A model generated the notes under the pieces. The model ran no database searches. It was not told the origin of the DNA and saw only the letters and a program-made list of their open reading frames with translations. Positions 20,251 through 28,216 of a DNA stretch of 32,297 bases are shown here, in pieces. Location of the stretch: NCBI GenBank assembly GCA_018650185.1, contig JABIGL010000062.1, positions 1 to 32,297 of the forward strand, written 5' to 3'. This DNA is from Chloroflexota bacterium (GTDB lineage: Bacteria; Chloroflexota; Dehalococcoidia; Lucifugimonadales; Lucifugimonadaceae). The translations under genes were made by a program, and so were the position numbers. Within the stretch, counting starts at the first letter, position 1. Each line of letters begins with the position of its first letter.

Positions 20251-21335
20251 GCGCCGTCGTAGACCGGATCAACAACTACCGTTCCAAGTTCGAAGAGCTT
20301 GGCGTGGATGCAATGCTGGTGACCGACGACGAGAACCGGCGTTACCTGTCGGGCTTCGTCGGCACCGCCGGTTATCTGTTCATCACGCAGGACGGCGCAG
20401 TTCTTGCGACCGATTCTCGTTATACGGAACAGGCCGGAAATCAGGCACCTGACTACCGCATAGACAGGATCACCGGACGGCTCGACTGGATCCCGGGATT
20501 GATCGGCGAGTTCGGAATCAAGCGACTGGGCTTTGAGTCGGACAATGTGACTGTTCAACTGCTCGATCGCTTTAAGGCTGCGACCGCCGAATCCGAGAAC
20601 GGTGCAGCAGACCTCGAACTCATCCCAACTTCCGGCGTTCCGCTTGGCCTAAGGGCCTTCAAGGACGCCGATGAGCTGGCGTTGCTCCAGCGCTCCATTG
20701 ATATCGCTGACCACGCCTTCACTGAGGTCTCCAAGACCATCGCCATCGGCGACACGGAAGACGAGATCGCGTGGCGGATAGAGGTAGCGGTCAGGGAGCA
20801 GGGCGCTGAGTCCCTATCATTTCCGACTATCGTGGGTTCGGGCCCGAACGCAGCACTTCCGCATCACCGTGCCGGTGATCGCAAGGTACAGGCGGGCGAG
20901 TCTATCGTCATCGACATGGGCGCTCGTTACGAAGGCTACTGCAGCGATCTGACCCGCACGGTCGTCGTCGGCGAGCCGGACAACCAGTTCAAGAAGGTGT
21001 ACGACACCGTACTGGCTGCCCAACTGACAGCCATCGAAAGCGTAGAAGCCGGGATGACCGGGGCCGAGGCCGACAACCTGGCCCGTGCGGTGATCGTTGA
21101 GGCCGGATATGGCGAGGAATTCGGACACAGCCTTGGGCACGGCGTCGGGCTTGAAGTCCACGAAGCCCCGTGGGTTGCATCACGTGTCGAAACCAAACTC
21201 GAAGATGGGATGGCGTTTACTATCGAACCCGGAATTTACATCTCTGGATGGGGCGGCGTCCGTATTGAAGACGTCGTCGTGCTTGAGAACGGCAGAGCGC
21301 GCGTTATGAGCCATGCCCCTAAAATCGAAACGTAA
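20247..21335 (+). CDS. pepP: M24 metallopeptidase, Xaa-Pro aminopeptidase type
   Basis: The enzyme should remove N-terminal residues before proline in cytosolic peptides. The 362-residue product has the creatinase-like N-domain (about 1-135) and the pita-bread catalytic domain with all five metal ligands: Asp223 and Asp234 (VIDMGARYEGYCSDLTRT), His298 (GHSLGHGVG), Glu327 (TIEPGIY) and Glu341 (VRIEDVV). GSGPNAALPHHRAGDR holds the substrate-side histidines. Start TTG 20247 overlaps the aroQ stop. The pairing with efp is conserved in Gram-positives and links it to proline-related physiology. It could equally be named PapA or PepQ-like; exact specificity is not readable. Confidence 0.9.
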   Translation: MSAVVDRINNYRSKFEELGVDAMLVTDDENRRYLSGFVGTAGYLFITQDGAVLATDSRYTEQAGNQAPDYRIDRITGRLDWIPGLIGEFGIKRLGFESDNVTVQLLDRFKAATAESENGAADLELIPTSGVPLGLRAFKDADELALLQRSIDIADHAFTEVSKTIAIGDTEDEIAWRIEVAVREQGAESLSFPTIVGSGPNAALPHHRAGDRKVQAGESIVIDMGARYEGYCSDLTRTVVVGEPDNQFKKVYDTVLAAQLTAIESVEAGMTGAEADNLARAVIVEAGYGEEFGHSLGHGVGLEVHEAPWVASRVETKLEDGMAFTIEPGIYISGWGGVRIEDVVVLENGRARVMSHAPKIET

Positions 21336-21421
21336 ATCCTGACCGACACGAGTCCAAACAACGTAAACACATGCTCCGGACCAACAAACGGCCGGGTGCG
21401 AGTAACTTCAAGGACCAGAGA

Positions 21422-21988
21422 ATGACCATCAGCTCCAGCGAGATCAAACGCAACATGAGCATCCTCTTTGAGGGTGAGGTCTACACCATCATGGAGTGGC
21501 AGCATCGGCAGGCACCGAAGGCCCCGCCGACGCTCACCATGAAGTTGCGCAACGTGAAGACCGGCAACGTGTTTGAGCGCAAGGTTCACGGCAACCACAA
21601 GCTCACCGTCGCACCGATGGACCGGCGGTCGTCTCAATTTCTCTACTCCGAGGGCGATCTCCACACCTTCATGGATAACGAGACCTTTGACCAGTTTCCC
21701 GTCGGCGGTGAAGTTCTGGGCGACGCCCTGAACTACATCAAAGAGGGTGAGAGCCTGGACCTGTTGTTTTACGAAGGTAGCGTCATCCAGGTAGAGCCGC
21801 CGATCACGGTGAACCTGGCTGTTGTCGGTACCGAAGCGGCTGTCGCCGGTAACACTGCAACAGGCGCAACCAAACAGGCCACGCTTGAGACCGGGATCAC
21901 GGTGACGGTTCCGCTTTTCATCAGCGAGGGCGAGATCCTGAAGGTCGACACCCGGACCGGAGACTACCTGGAACGGGTCCGGGACTAG
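21422..21988 (+). CDS. efp: Elongation factor P
   Basis: EF-P enters the ribosomal E site and rescues stalling at consecutive prolines. The 188-residue protein has the three-domain EF-P form, with C-terminal signature FISEGEILKVDTRTGDYLERV close to the consensus. ATG 21422 is preceded by AGGA 8 nt away and by family length; an ATG at 21371 adds 17 unlikely residues. The tip loop of domain I reads HRQAPKAPPTLTMKLRN: Lys33 aligns with the functional tip lysine, but the usual PGKG is replaced by APKAPP with three prolines. No modification enzyme gene is nearby. Confidence 0.95.
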   Translation: MTISSSEIKRNMSILFEGEVYTIMEWQHRQAPKAPPTLTMKLRNVKTGNVFERKVHGNHKLTVAPMDRRSSQFLYSEGDLHTFMDNETFDQFPVGGEVLGDALNYIKEGESLDLLFYEGSVIQVEPPITVNLAVVGTEAAVAGNTATGATKQATLETGITVTVPLFISEGEILKVDTRTGDYLERVRD

Positions 21989-22047
21989 AACACTCGGAGT
22001 TCATCACCATCATCGAGCGGGATCAGGAACTGGCGAAGATCAAGTCC

Positions 22048-22074
22048 ATGTCAATAAGGCCCCCACGGGGGTGA
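22048..22074 (+). other. Possible 8-codon leader ORF before xseA
   Basis: ATG 22048 opens a mini-ORF reading MSIRPPRG, whose TGA stop overlaps the xseA GTG start as GTGA. CCCC at 22060-22063 can pair with GGGG at 22068-22071, so the first base of the GTG lies in a short stem within the mini-ORF. No clear Shine-Dalgarno precedes ATG 22048, so translation of it is speculative. Confidence 0.25.
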
Positions 22075-23279
22075 CGACTCAGAACGCTTATACGGTCTCT
22101 CAGGTTGCGGAATACCTGAAGAGCCTTCTTGAGGGCGATCCCAGCCTGTCCGACCTGTGGGTAAGGGGCGAGGTTTCGAACCACGTTCGGGCCGGGTCTG
22201 GACACCATTACTTCACGCTGCGAGACGCCGAGGGCGGAATGCGCTGCGTCCAGTTCCGGCCGGCGCGTGGAGCGGAGTTCCTGCAGGACGGCGCTGAAGT
22301 TCTCGCACATGGACGCGTCTCAATCTACACGGTGCGCGGCGATCTCCAGTTTTATGTTGACATGGTCAAGCCGGAAGGCGTCGGCGCACTTCAACAGGCG
22401 TTCGAGGAACTGCGACGTCGGTTGGACCAGGAAGGTCTCTTCGGAGTCGCCCGCAAGCGCGAGCTTCCGACTTTCCCTCAACGTGTCGGCGTAGTCACAT
22501 CTCCCACAGGCGCGGTGATCCAGGACATTACCAATGTCTTGAGGCGACGCTATCCGCTTGCAGAGCTCGTTCTGGCCCCAACGCAGGTTCAGGGCGACGC
22601 GGCGGCTCCCGGAATCGTTGACGCCATCGCAGGTCTCAACAACGAACCCGGGATAGACGTCATCATCGTCGCCCGCGGTGGCGGCTCCCTCGAAGACCTG
22701 TGGGCCTTTAACGAAGAGATCGTAGCGCGGGCAATATTTGGCTCGGAAATTCCGGTCGTAAGCGGAGTCGGCCATGAGACAGATGTCACCATCGCGGATA
22801 TCGTCGCCGACGTACGCGCACCAACCCCGTCGGCCGCTGCGGAACTGGTCGCACCAGATCGACGAGAGCTCTCGGCTACCGTTGCCGGATTTGCCGCCCG
22901 GCTTTCGGACAGGGCATCACGAGGTGTGTCAGATCACCGGATGAGACTCGAACAGGCGGTAGATCGGCTCGCGTTCCTGGCCCCTGAGACCCGGTCATAC
23001 CGCCAGCAAGTGGACCAGCAATTGCGGGCAGCGGGGCAGGCACTCAACCAGTCAATACAGATCAACCGGGAGCGTCTCCGTTCACTGGAACTACAGCTCT
23101 CGGCACTGGATCCGTCTGCGATCCTTTCCCGCGGTTACGCGGTCGTCCGGGCGAGTGACGGATCGATAATCAGTTCTATCGATGATCTGTCGACGGGTGA
23201 CTCTCTGGACGTATCGGTCGCAGGCGGCGAAATCGGTGTTGAAGTGACCGACGTTCGACTCAGCCCCGGTGACGACTAG
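22071..23279 (+). CDS. xseA: Exodeoxyribonuclease VII large subunit
   Basis: XseA is the catalytic large subunit of ExoVII, which degrades single-stranded DNA from both ends to oligonucleotides. The 402-residue protein starts with the OB-fold domain (YTVSQVAEYLKSLLEGD, LWVRGEVSN, HHYFTLRD), then the catalytic domain with TSPTGAVIQDI, VARGGGSLEDLWAFNEE and VSGVGHETDVTIADIVADVRAPTPSAAAE-like blocks, a coiled-coil region (about 260-345), and the C-terminal LSRGYAVVR motif. The GTG start places these at normal distances. The 82 nt gap after efp suggests the same transcript. Confidence 0.95.
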   Translation: MTTQNAYTVSQVAEYLKSLLEGDPSLSDLWVRGEVSNHVRAGSGHHYFTLRDAEGGMRCVQFRPARGAEFLQDGAEVLAHGRVSIYTVRGDLQFYVDMVKPEGVGALQQAFEELRRRLDQEGLFGVARKRELPTFPQRVGVVTSPTGAVIQDITNVLRRRYPLAELVLAPTQVQGDAAAPGIVDAIAGLNNEPGIDVIIVARGGGSLEDLWAFNEEIVARAIFGSEIPVVSGVGHETDVTIADIVADVRAPTPSAAAELVAPDRRELSATVAGFAARLSDRASRGVSDHRMRLEQAVDRLAFLAPETRSYRQQVDQQLRAAGQALNQSIQINRERLRSLELQLSALDPSAILSRGYAVVRASDGSIISSIDDLSTGDSLDVSVAGGEIGVEVTDVRLSPGDD

Positions 23280-23357
23280 CCAACGCGCTGATAACCTGAA
23301 TCCCGCATCTCCTGATCAACGACGAACTAGATTCAGAGCAGTAGGAACCCACCACGC

Positions 23358-23654
23358 ATGAGTCCCAGAAGGACATCGCAGGACGAAAAAGCTTCAGAAG
23401 CTCAGGAGCCTGCAAATTTTGAAGACGCCTTCTCCCGGCTTGAGGAAACCGTCCGCAAGTTGGAGACAGGCCCGCTCTCGCTGGACGATTCGACGCGGCT
23501 CTTTGAAGAGGGCATGGGGCTCGCCAAGCGTTGCAACGAACTGCTCTCTGCAACCGAGCTAAGGGTGACCCGATTACAGTCAGCGTTCGCCGAACAGATG
23601 CGCTTCGTCCCGGACGATTCAGACGCTGATCCTGACGACGATTTTGACGATTAA
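23358..23654 (+). CDS. xseB: Exodeoxyribonuclease VII small subunit
   Basis: XseB coats the coiled coil of XseA and is needed for ExoVII assembly. The 98-residue product has the family core NFEDAFSRLEETVRKLETGPLSLDDS-like at about 20-45 and LFEEGMGLAKRCNELL at about 49-64, with an acidic C-terminal tail rich in Asp that is longer than usual. ATG 23358 is preceded by AGGA. It follows xseA by 78 nt, and its end overlaps the next gene by 11 nt. Confidence 0.93.
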   Translation: MSPRRTSQDEKASEAQEPANFEDAFSRLEETVRKLETGPLSLDDSTRLFEEGMGLAKRCNELLSATELRVTRLQSAFAEQMRFVPDDSDADPDDDFDD

Positions 23655-24456
23655 TCAGGACACACCGGCAGAGGGTACCCCGCTAAAGCTGGGCTGGTTC
23701 TCTACCGGCCGGGGTGAAGGTTCCCGCGGACTACTCATCTCAGCGCTGGACGCAATCGATTCCGGACGACTGAACGCGCAGATCGAATTTGTGTTCGTCA
23801 ACCGTGAGCGCGGCCAACACAAAGGCACCGACCGCTACATGGACCTCGTTGAACAACGGGGTATTCCGCTTGTAACCCTTTCCTCACAGCACTTCAGGAC
23901 CGAACACGGTCGAGCGCCCTGGTCTGAGCTACGGGGCCGCTTCGACGAAGCTGTCCTGGAGCTCCTGGCGCCGTACTCGGTTGATGTCTCTGTCACCGCC
24001 GGTTACATGCTCATTGCGCCGGTTCTGTGCCGACACTTCATCATGGTCAATCTGCATCCAGCACTCCCCGGCGGCCCCGTCGGCATGATCGATCAGGTGA
24101 TATGGGAGCTGATCGAAACCCGGGCAAGTGAGTCAGGGGTCATGATCCACGTCGCCACGGAGGAACTGGACCTGGGTCCTGTAATTGCCTACTGCCGATT
24201 CCCGTTAGTCGGTGCCAGTTATGCGGGTGCCTGGTCGGAAGCAGGGGATCGCTCTGTTGAACAGTTGAAGGCGTCCGAAAACGAAGACCTCGAGCTGTTC
24301 CAACTAATACGCAGTGCTGGTGTGGACCGGGAACGACCCCTTCTTGTCGCGACGCTTGCTGCGATAGGAGACGGGCGGATCGGCCTGAATGCGGCGGGAG
24401 AGTCAGTAGCAGTTGATCTGACGGACGAGATTGAACCGGGTCTGACCCAGACTTAA
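23644..24456 (+). CDS. PurN-like formyltransferase-family protein
   Basis: The 270-residue protein has the catalytic set of the glycinamide ribonucleotide transformylase fold: Asn136 and His138 in NLHPALPGG, and His169 and Asp176 in GVMIHVATEELDLGPVI, with the same 7-residue spacing as His137-Asp144 of E. coli PurN. It should transfer a formyl group from 10-formyl-tetrahydrofolate. It differs from housekeeping PurN: the phosphate-binding N-terminus reads GWFSTGRGEGSRG instead of the usual short SGNGSN, the SLLP loop is altered, and the C-terminus is some 50 residues longer. It may be the PurN of this lineage or a paralogue. The likely start is TTG 23644, inside the end of xseB. Confidence 0.75.
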   Translation: MTINQDTPAEGTPLKLGWFSTGRGEGSRGLLISALDAIDSGRLNAQIEFVFVNRERGQHKGTDRYMDLVEQRGIPLVTLSSQHFRTEHGRAPWSELRGRFDEAVLELLAPYSVDVSVTAGYMLIAPVLCRHFIMVNLHPALPGGPVGMIDQVIWELIETRASESGVMIHVATEELDLGPVIAYCRFPLVGASYAGAWSEAGDRSVEQLKASENEDLELFQLIRSAGVDRERPLLVATLAAIGDGRIGLNAAGESVAVDLTDEIEPGLTQT

Positions 24457-24466
24457 CCGGACGCGA

Positions 24467-24501
24467 AAACGGGACCCCGACCACAAGTCGAAGTCCCGTT
24501 T
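24467..24501. terminator. Bidirectional terminator between the formyltransferase gene and clpX
   Basis: AAACGGGAC at 24467-24475 pairs with GTCCCGTTT at 24493-24501; within the loop CGAC and GTCG form a further 4 bp. T runs flank both sides. Confidence 0.75.
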
Positions 24502-24538
24502 CAGTTGACTGATTGACCCCGGCCTCTCGACCAGGGAA

Positions 24539-25852
24539 TTAGGCCGCCGGCCGTTCCGGCATCTCAAAGGCCACACGACCGCCTTCACCGTCCAGCAAAA
24601 CCGGCGCGGCGCGCTCTGTCACGCACTTTTCGTCGATGATGCATCGTTCCACGGCGTCCATTGAAGGCAGCTCGTACATGATGTCGAGCAGCGTCTCCTC
24701 AAGGATCGCCCGTAGACCACGAGCACCGGCGCGGCGCTTCTTTGCGTCCGATGCCATGGCAACAAGGGCCTCCGGCTTGAACTCAAGTTCAACGTCGTCC
24801 ATCTCGAACAAGGCCTGGTACTGCTTTATGAGTGCGTTACGCGGCTCCGTGAGCACCTCGACCAGTTGCGGTTCACTCAGGTCGGACAAACCGACGCTAA
24901 GCGGCACGCGTCCGATGAACTCCGGGATGAACCCGTACTCAAGCAGGTCTTCCGGCGTTACGTGTGTGAAGATCTGATCTTGATCCTCTTCCGAGACACG
25001 TCTGACGTTTCCGCCATTGCCAAACCCCATGCTCGCGCCTGAGGTAAGTCGACGCTCGATAACGTTGTTCAGGTCCTCGAACGCCCCGCCAAGAATGAAC
25101 AGGATGTTGGAGGTGTCTATCTGGATGAACTCCTGGTGCGGATGCTTGCGTCCACCCTGCGGCGGAACACTGGCGACCGAACCCTCAAGAATCTTCAGCA
25201 GCGCCTGCTGCACACCCTCACCGGACACGTCACGCGTGATCGACGGGTTCGCCGCTTTACGGGCGATCTTGTCGATCTCGTCGATGTAGATGATTCCCTG
25301 CTCGGCCCGACCGATGTCGAAGTCCGCTGCCTGAATCAGGCGCAGCAGGATGTTCTCCACGTCCTCACCCACGTAACCGGCTTCGGTAAGTGGAGTGGCG
25401 TCCGTGATAGCGAACGGCACGTCCAAGATCCTGGCCAGCGTCTGCGCTAGGTGCGTCTTGCCTGAGCCCGTGGGCCCGACGAGCATGATGTTGGTCTTGG
25501 CCAGCTCCACATCGGAGTCGGGCGTGGGCCGCCAGACACGCTTGTAGTGGTTATAAACGCCAACACTCACAACCCGTTTGGCCCGTTCCTGCCCAATTAC
25601 GTACTCGTTCAGCCGCTCGAACACCTCGCGTGGAGTGCGTGGCAGGCCGTGTGGAATGGCCGCTATGGGTACCTGATCATCTGCAATGATCTGGTGGCAG
25701 CGGTCCACACATTCGTCACAGATAAATATCTTGGACGGACCTGCGATAAGCCGCTTGACCGCCTGCTGCGATTTACCGCAGAAGGAACAGACGTAAGTCT
25801 CTGGCAACTGGCCTTCGGGACCCTGGGGGCCTTGTGGAGTGTTTGTTGTCAT
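24539..25852 (-). CDS. clpX: ATP-dependent Clp protease ATPase subunit ClpX
   Basis: ClpX unfolds tagged proteins and feeds them to ClpP. The 437-residue product has the N-terminal zinc-binding domain (Cys22, Cys25, Cys45, Cys48), Walker A GPTGSGKT at 126-133, pore loop GYVGED, Walker [15 protein letters not shown], the RVP-type motif in [11 protein letters not shown], and the sensor 2 region [22 protein letters not shown]-like near 380. Length is standard. It lies 88 nt after clpP. A C-terminal extension with RPAA is short. Confidence 0.97.
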   Translation of the reverse strand: MTTNTPQGPQGPEGQLPETYVCSFCGKSQQAVKRLIAGPSKIFICDECVDRCHQIIADDQVPIAAIPHGLPRTPREVFERLNEYVIGQERAKRVVSVGVYNHYKRVWRPTPDSDVELAKTNIMLVGPTGSGKTHLAQTLARILDVPFAITDATPLTEAGYVGEDVENILLRLIQAADFDIGRAEQGIIYIDEIDKIARKAANPSITRDVSGEGVQQALLKILEGSVASVPPQGGRKHPHQEFIQIDTSNILFILGGAFEDLNNVIERRLTSGASMGFGNGGNVRRVSEEDQDQIFTHVTPEDLLEYGFIPEFIGRVPLSVGLSDLSEPQLVEVLTEPRNALIKQYQALFEMDDVELEFKPEALVAMASDAKKRRAGARGLRAILEETLLDIMYELPSMDAVERCIIDEKCVTERAAPVLLDGEGGRVAFEMPERPAA

Positions 25853-25940
25853 GCCTCTACCGAGCCTTCGCCGATCGGACGCCAGTTATATATTGAGGTC
25901 TGGCGGCCGATCATGTGGCGAGCTGTTTTACGTGCTTGAG

Positions 25941-26591
25941 TTAGTCGGCCGCCTGTTCACCCTCCTGGGCATCTTCAGGCTTGCGAAGGACTTCGTCGAT
26001 GAGGCCGTATTCCACCGCCTGCTCGGCTGTCATGAATCGGTCACGGTCTGTGTCCCGTGCAATCGTGTCGTAAGGCTGGCCCGTGGCATCCACGAGAACC
26101 CCCCGCAGCGTGTCTTGTAGTCGCAGGATTTCACGGGCGTGGATCTCGATGTCACTTGCCTGACCGGATGCGCCACCAAGAGGCTGGTGCATGTGGATCG
26201 TAGAGTTTGGCAGTGCGTAACGCTTGCCCTTCTGACCCGCCGCCAGAAGTATCGTGCCCATGCTGGCTGCTGCGCCGACACAGATGGTGGACACGTCAGC
26301 CCGCAGCATCTGCATCGTGTCGAAGATCGCCAGCCCATCGTAGATCACTCCGCCGGGCGAATTAATGTACATGTTGATGTCCCGGTCCGGGTCTTCCCGG
26401 TCCAGGTACAGGAGCTGAGCGACGATCACGTTCGCAACCTGAGAGTTGATCGGTGTGCCCAGGAATATGATTCGCTCTTTTAAGAGAAGCGAATAGATGT
26501 CGAAGGCGCGCTCGCCGCGTGCCCCGGTCTCGATGACCATCGGAACGATGTCTTCGGGGCGCTGCATTGAGTGTTCGGGCCTCATCAGCAT
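25941..26591 (-). CDS. clpP: ATP-dependent Clp protease proteolytic subunit ClpP
   Basis: ClpP forms the tetradecameric serine protease barrel used with ClpX. In this 216-residue protein the catalytic triad is Ser110 (GAAASMGT), His135 (IHMHQP) and, by alignment, Asp184 (DTDRDRF). The handle helix and YINSPGG hairpin are present. ATG 26591 has AAAGGA 6-8 nt upstream. The order tig-clpP-clpX is the classical one and suggests co-transcription. A 7 bp stem (GGCCGGA, loop of 3) at 26613-26629 lies in the 5' region without a T run. Confidence 0.96.
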   Translation of the reverse strand: MLMRPEHSMQRPEDIVPMVIETGARGERAFDIYSLLLKERIIFLGTPINSQVANVIVAQLLYLDREDPDRDINMYINSPGGVIYDGLAIFDTMQMLRADVSTICVGAAASMGTILLAAGQKGKRYALPNSTIHMHQPLGGASGQASDIEIHAREILRLQDTLRGVLVDATGQPYDTIARDTDRDRFMTAEQAVEYGLIDEVLRKPEDAQEGEQAAD

Positions 26592-26612
26592 TCAGATTTC
26601 CTTTATCTAGAT

Positions 26613-26629
26613 GGCCGGATAGTCCGGCC
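26613..26629 (-). other. Hairpin between tig and clpP
   Basis: A perfect 7 bp GGCCGGA/TCCGGCC stem with a 3 nt loop, 22 nt before the clpP start. No T run; may mark RNA processing or stabilise the clpP end of the transcript. Confidence 0.4.
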
Positions 26630-26715
26630 GGTAGTACTACAAGCTGGCTACAAAAGCTGCGTAAGCGTGCTGTGTATTCGTGCTTATTCGACCCGTATTA
26701 GCGGGCCGGTCAAAC

Positions 26716-28098
26716 TCATTCCTCGGACTCTTCCTTCTTGGAATCATCATCGTCCGAAGAGGATTCTTCTTCGTCCGCGGGCGCTTCGGCCTCCGCCGTA
26801 GTCGCCTTCGCGGGCGTCCCTCCCTTTGACTGTACTATCTCCGCCAGCTTTTCGACGGACTTTCGTCTCAAGATCATCGACTTGATTGATGCCTGCGCTT
26901 CTTCAGACTCGACCTGAGAGCGGTCCGCCTGCGGTCCTGCATTGGCGAGCAAGGTCTCGATCTCGGCCTCGACATCCTCGTCGGAAACGTCGATCTCTTC
27001 GGCCTTGGCAACCTCTTCAATCAGGATAGTGCGCTTGAGTCGCGTGAGAGCGGACTCTTTCGCTTCTTCCAGCAGTTCCTCACCGGTCTTCCCGGCGTTC
27101 TGCATGTAGTCCTGCATCGACACCTGGTAGCGGGCGAGAGCCTGCTGCTGGTCGTTCAGTACGTGCTCCGCCTCATGTTCTACGATCAGTGGCGGTATCT
27201 CAAATTCACTCGTCTCCAGCAAAGCCTCGACGATCTTTTCTTGCAACTCACGCTGTGCTGTCGCGGTCGCTGCTTCCTCAAACTGCGTGCGTAGTCCCGT
27301 CTTCATCTCGTCCAGCGACTCATAGCCCTGTCCGACGCTCCGGGCGAGATCGTCATCGATCTCCGGAAGGTTGTGAAGCTTCACCTCGAACAACTCGACC
27401 TTGCATTCGACCGTCTTACCCGCAACCTGATCGCCAGGGAAGTCCTCCGCGATATCTAGCGAGAACTCCTTCGTCTGGCCGGGTTCCATCCCGACGATAG
27501 CCTCGGTAAAACCGGGGATCGGCGTCTGGGAATCTTCCGTGAGGACGAACTCGACGTTGTCGCCGTTCAGTACCTCTTCGTCTCCGGCCTTACCTTCAAC
27601 CGTGAGAACAGCCTGGTCGCCGATCTCCAGCGGACGCTCTACCGGATCCCAGGTGGCCTGACTGATCTGGGCCTGTTCAACGGCTTGGTCTACCTGTTCA
27701 TCCGTGACCTCTTCCGTCTCTTCCTCTACCTCGATACCGGAGTAATCTCCGAGCGTGACTGAGGGGCGGAGAGGAACCGTGACGTCAAGTTTTGGGACCG
27801 GCTCGGACTCCGTAACGCTCACCCTGGGGGTGCCGTACGCGTCAATATCTTCTTGCTCGATCGCCGCTGCTACGGCATCTGGAACAAGCGTCTCAAGGGC
27901 CTCTTCGACCAGTACAGATCTTCCGATCATCTGCTCGAAGAGCCTTCGAGGCGCTTTGCCCTTCCGGAATCCCGGAATTGTGGTCCGTTGGACGAGCTTC
28001 TGATACGCACGTTGTAGGTGCGTTTCAAGGCGTTCGTCTTCGACCTCGACGTGGAGTAGCGCTTGCCGGTCCACGACCTCGTCCTGGGTGACCTTCAA
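26716..28098 (-). CDS. tig: Trigger factor
   Basis: Trigger factor binds at the ribosome exit tunnel and assists folding of new proteins. The 460-residue product has the N-terminal ribosome-binding domain with the signature GFRKGKAP at 43-50, the FKBP-like peptidyl-prolyl isomerase domain (about 150-240) and the C-terminal helical chaperone arms. The last 35 residues are a low-complexity acidic tail (Glu, Asp, Ser, Ala). The start is TTG 28098, with GGGAG 10 nt upstream and the usual MKVT-type N-terminus. First gene of tig-clpP-clpX with a promoter just upstream. Confidence 0.95.
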   Translation of the reverse strand: MKVTQDEVVDRQALLHVEVEDERLETHLQRAYQKLVQRTTIPGFRKGKAPRRLFEQMIGRSVLVEEALETLVPDAVAAAIEQEDIDAYGTPRVSVTESEPVPKLDVTVPLRPSVTLGDYSGIEVEEETEEVTDEQVDQAVEQAQISQATWDPVERPLEIGDQAVLTVEGKAGDEEVLNGDNVEFVLTEDSQTPIPGFTEAIVGMEPGQTKEFSLDIAEDFPGDQVAGKTVECKVELFEVKLHNLPEIDDDLARSVGQGYESLDEMKTGLRTQFEEAATATAQRELQEKIVEALLETSEFEIPPLIVEHEAEHVLNDQQQALARYQVSMQDYMQNAGKTGEELLEEAKESALTRLKRTILIEEVAKAEEIDVSDEDVEAEIETLLANAGPQADRSQVESEEAQASIKSMILRRKSVEKLAEIVQSKGGTPAKATTAEAEAPADEEESSSDDDDSKKEESEE

Positions 28099-28155
28099 AA
28101 TTCGATTTCTCCCGTGGCGCGAAAACCCTCGGCTTACGATTGGAGGGTACCCGAA

Positions 28156-28164
28156 ATTATATCA
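28156..28164 (-). promoter_or_regulatory. Promoter of tig-clpP-clpX (extended -10)
   Basis: Minus strand TGATATAAT, a perfect TATAAT with the extended TGN, about 58 nt before the tig start and after the aspS stop. The -35 box is weak. Confidence 0.65.
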
Positions 28165-28216
28165 CCGCGGATAAGCACCTTTCGGCAGCGGTGCGTCTAC
28201 CCGATGGACCTTGCAG

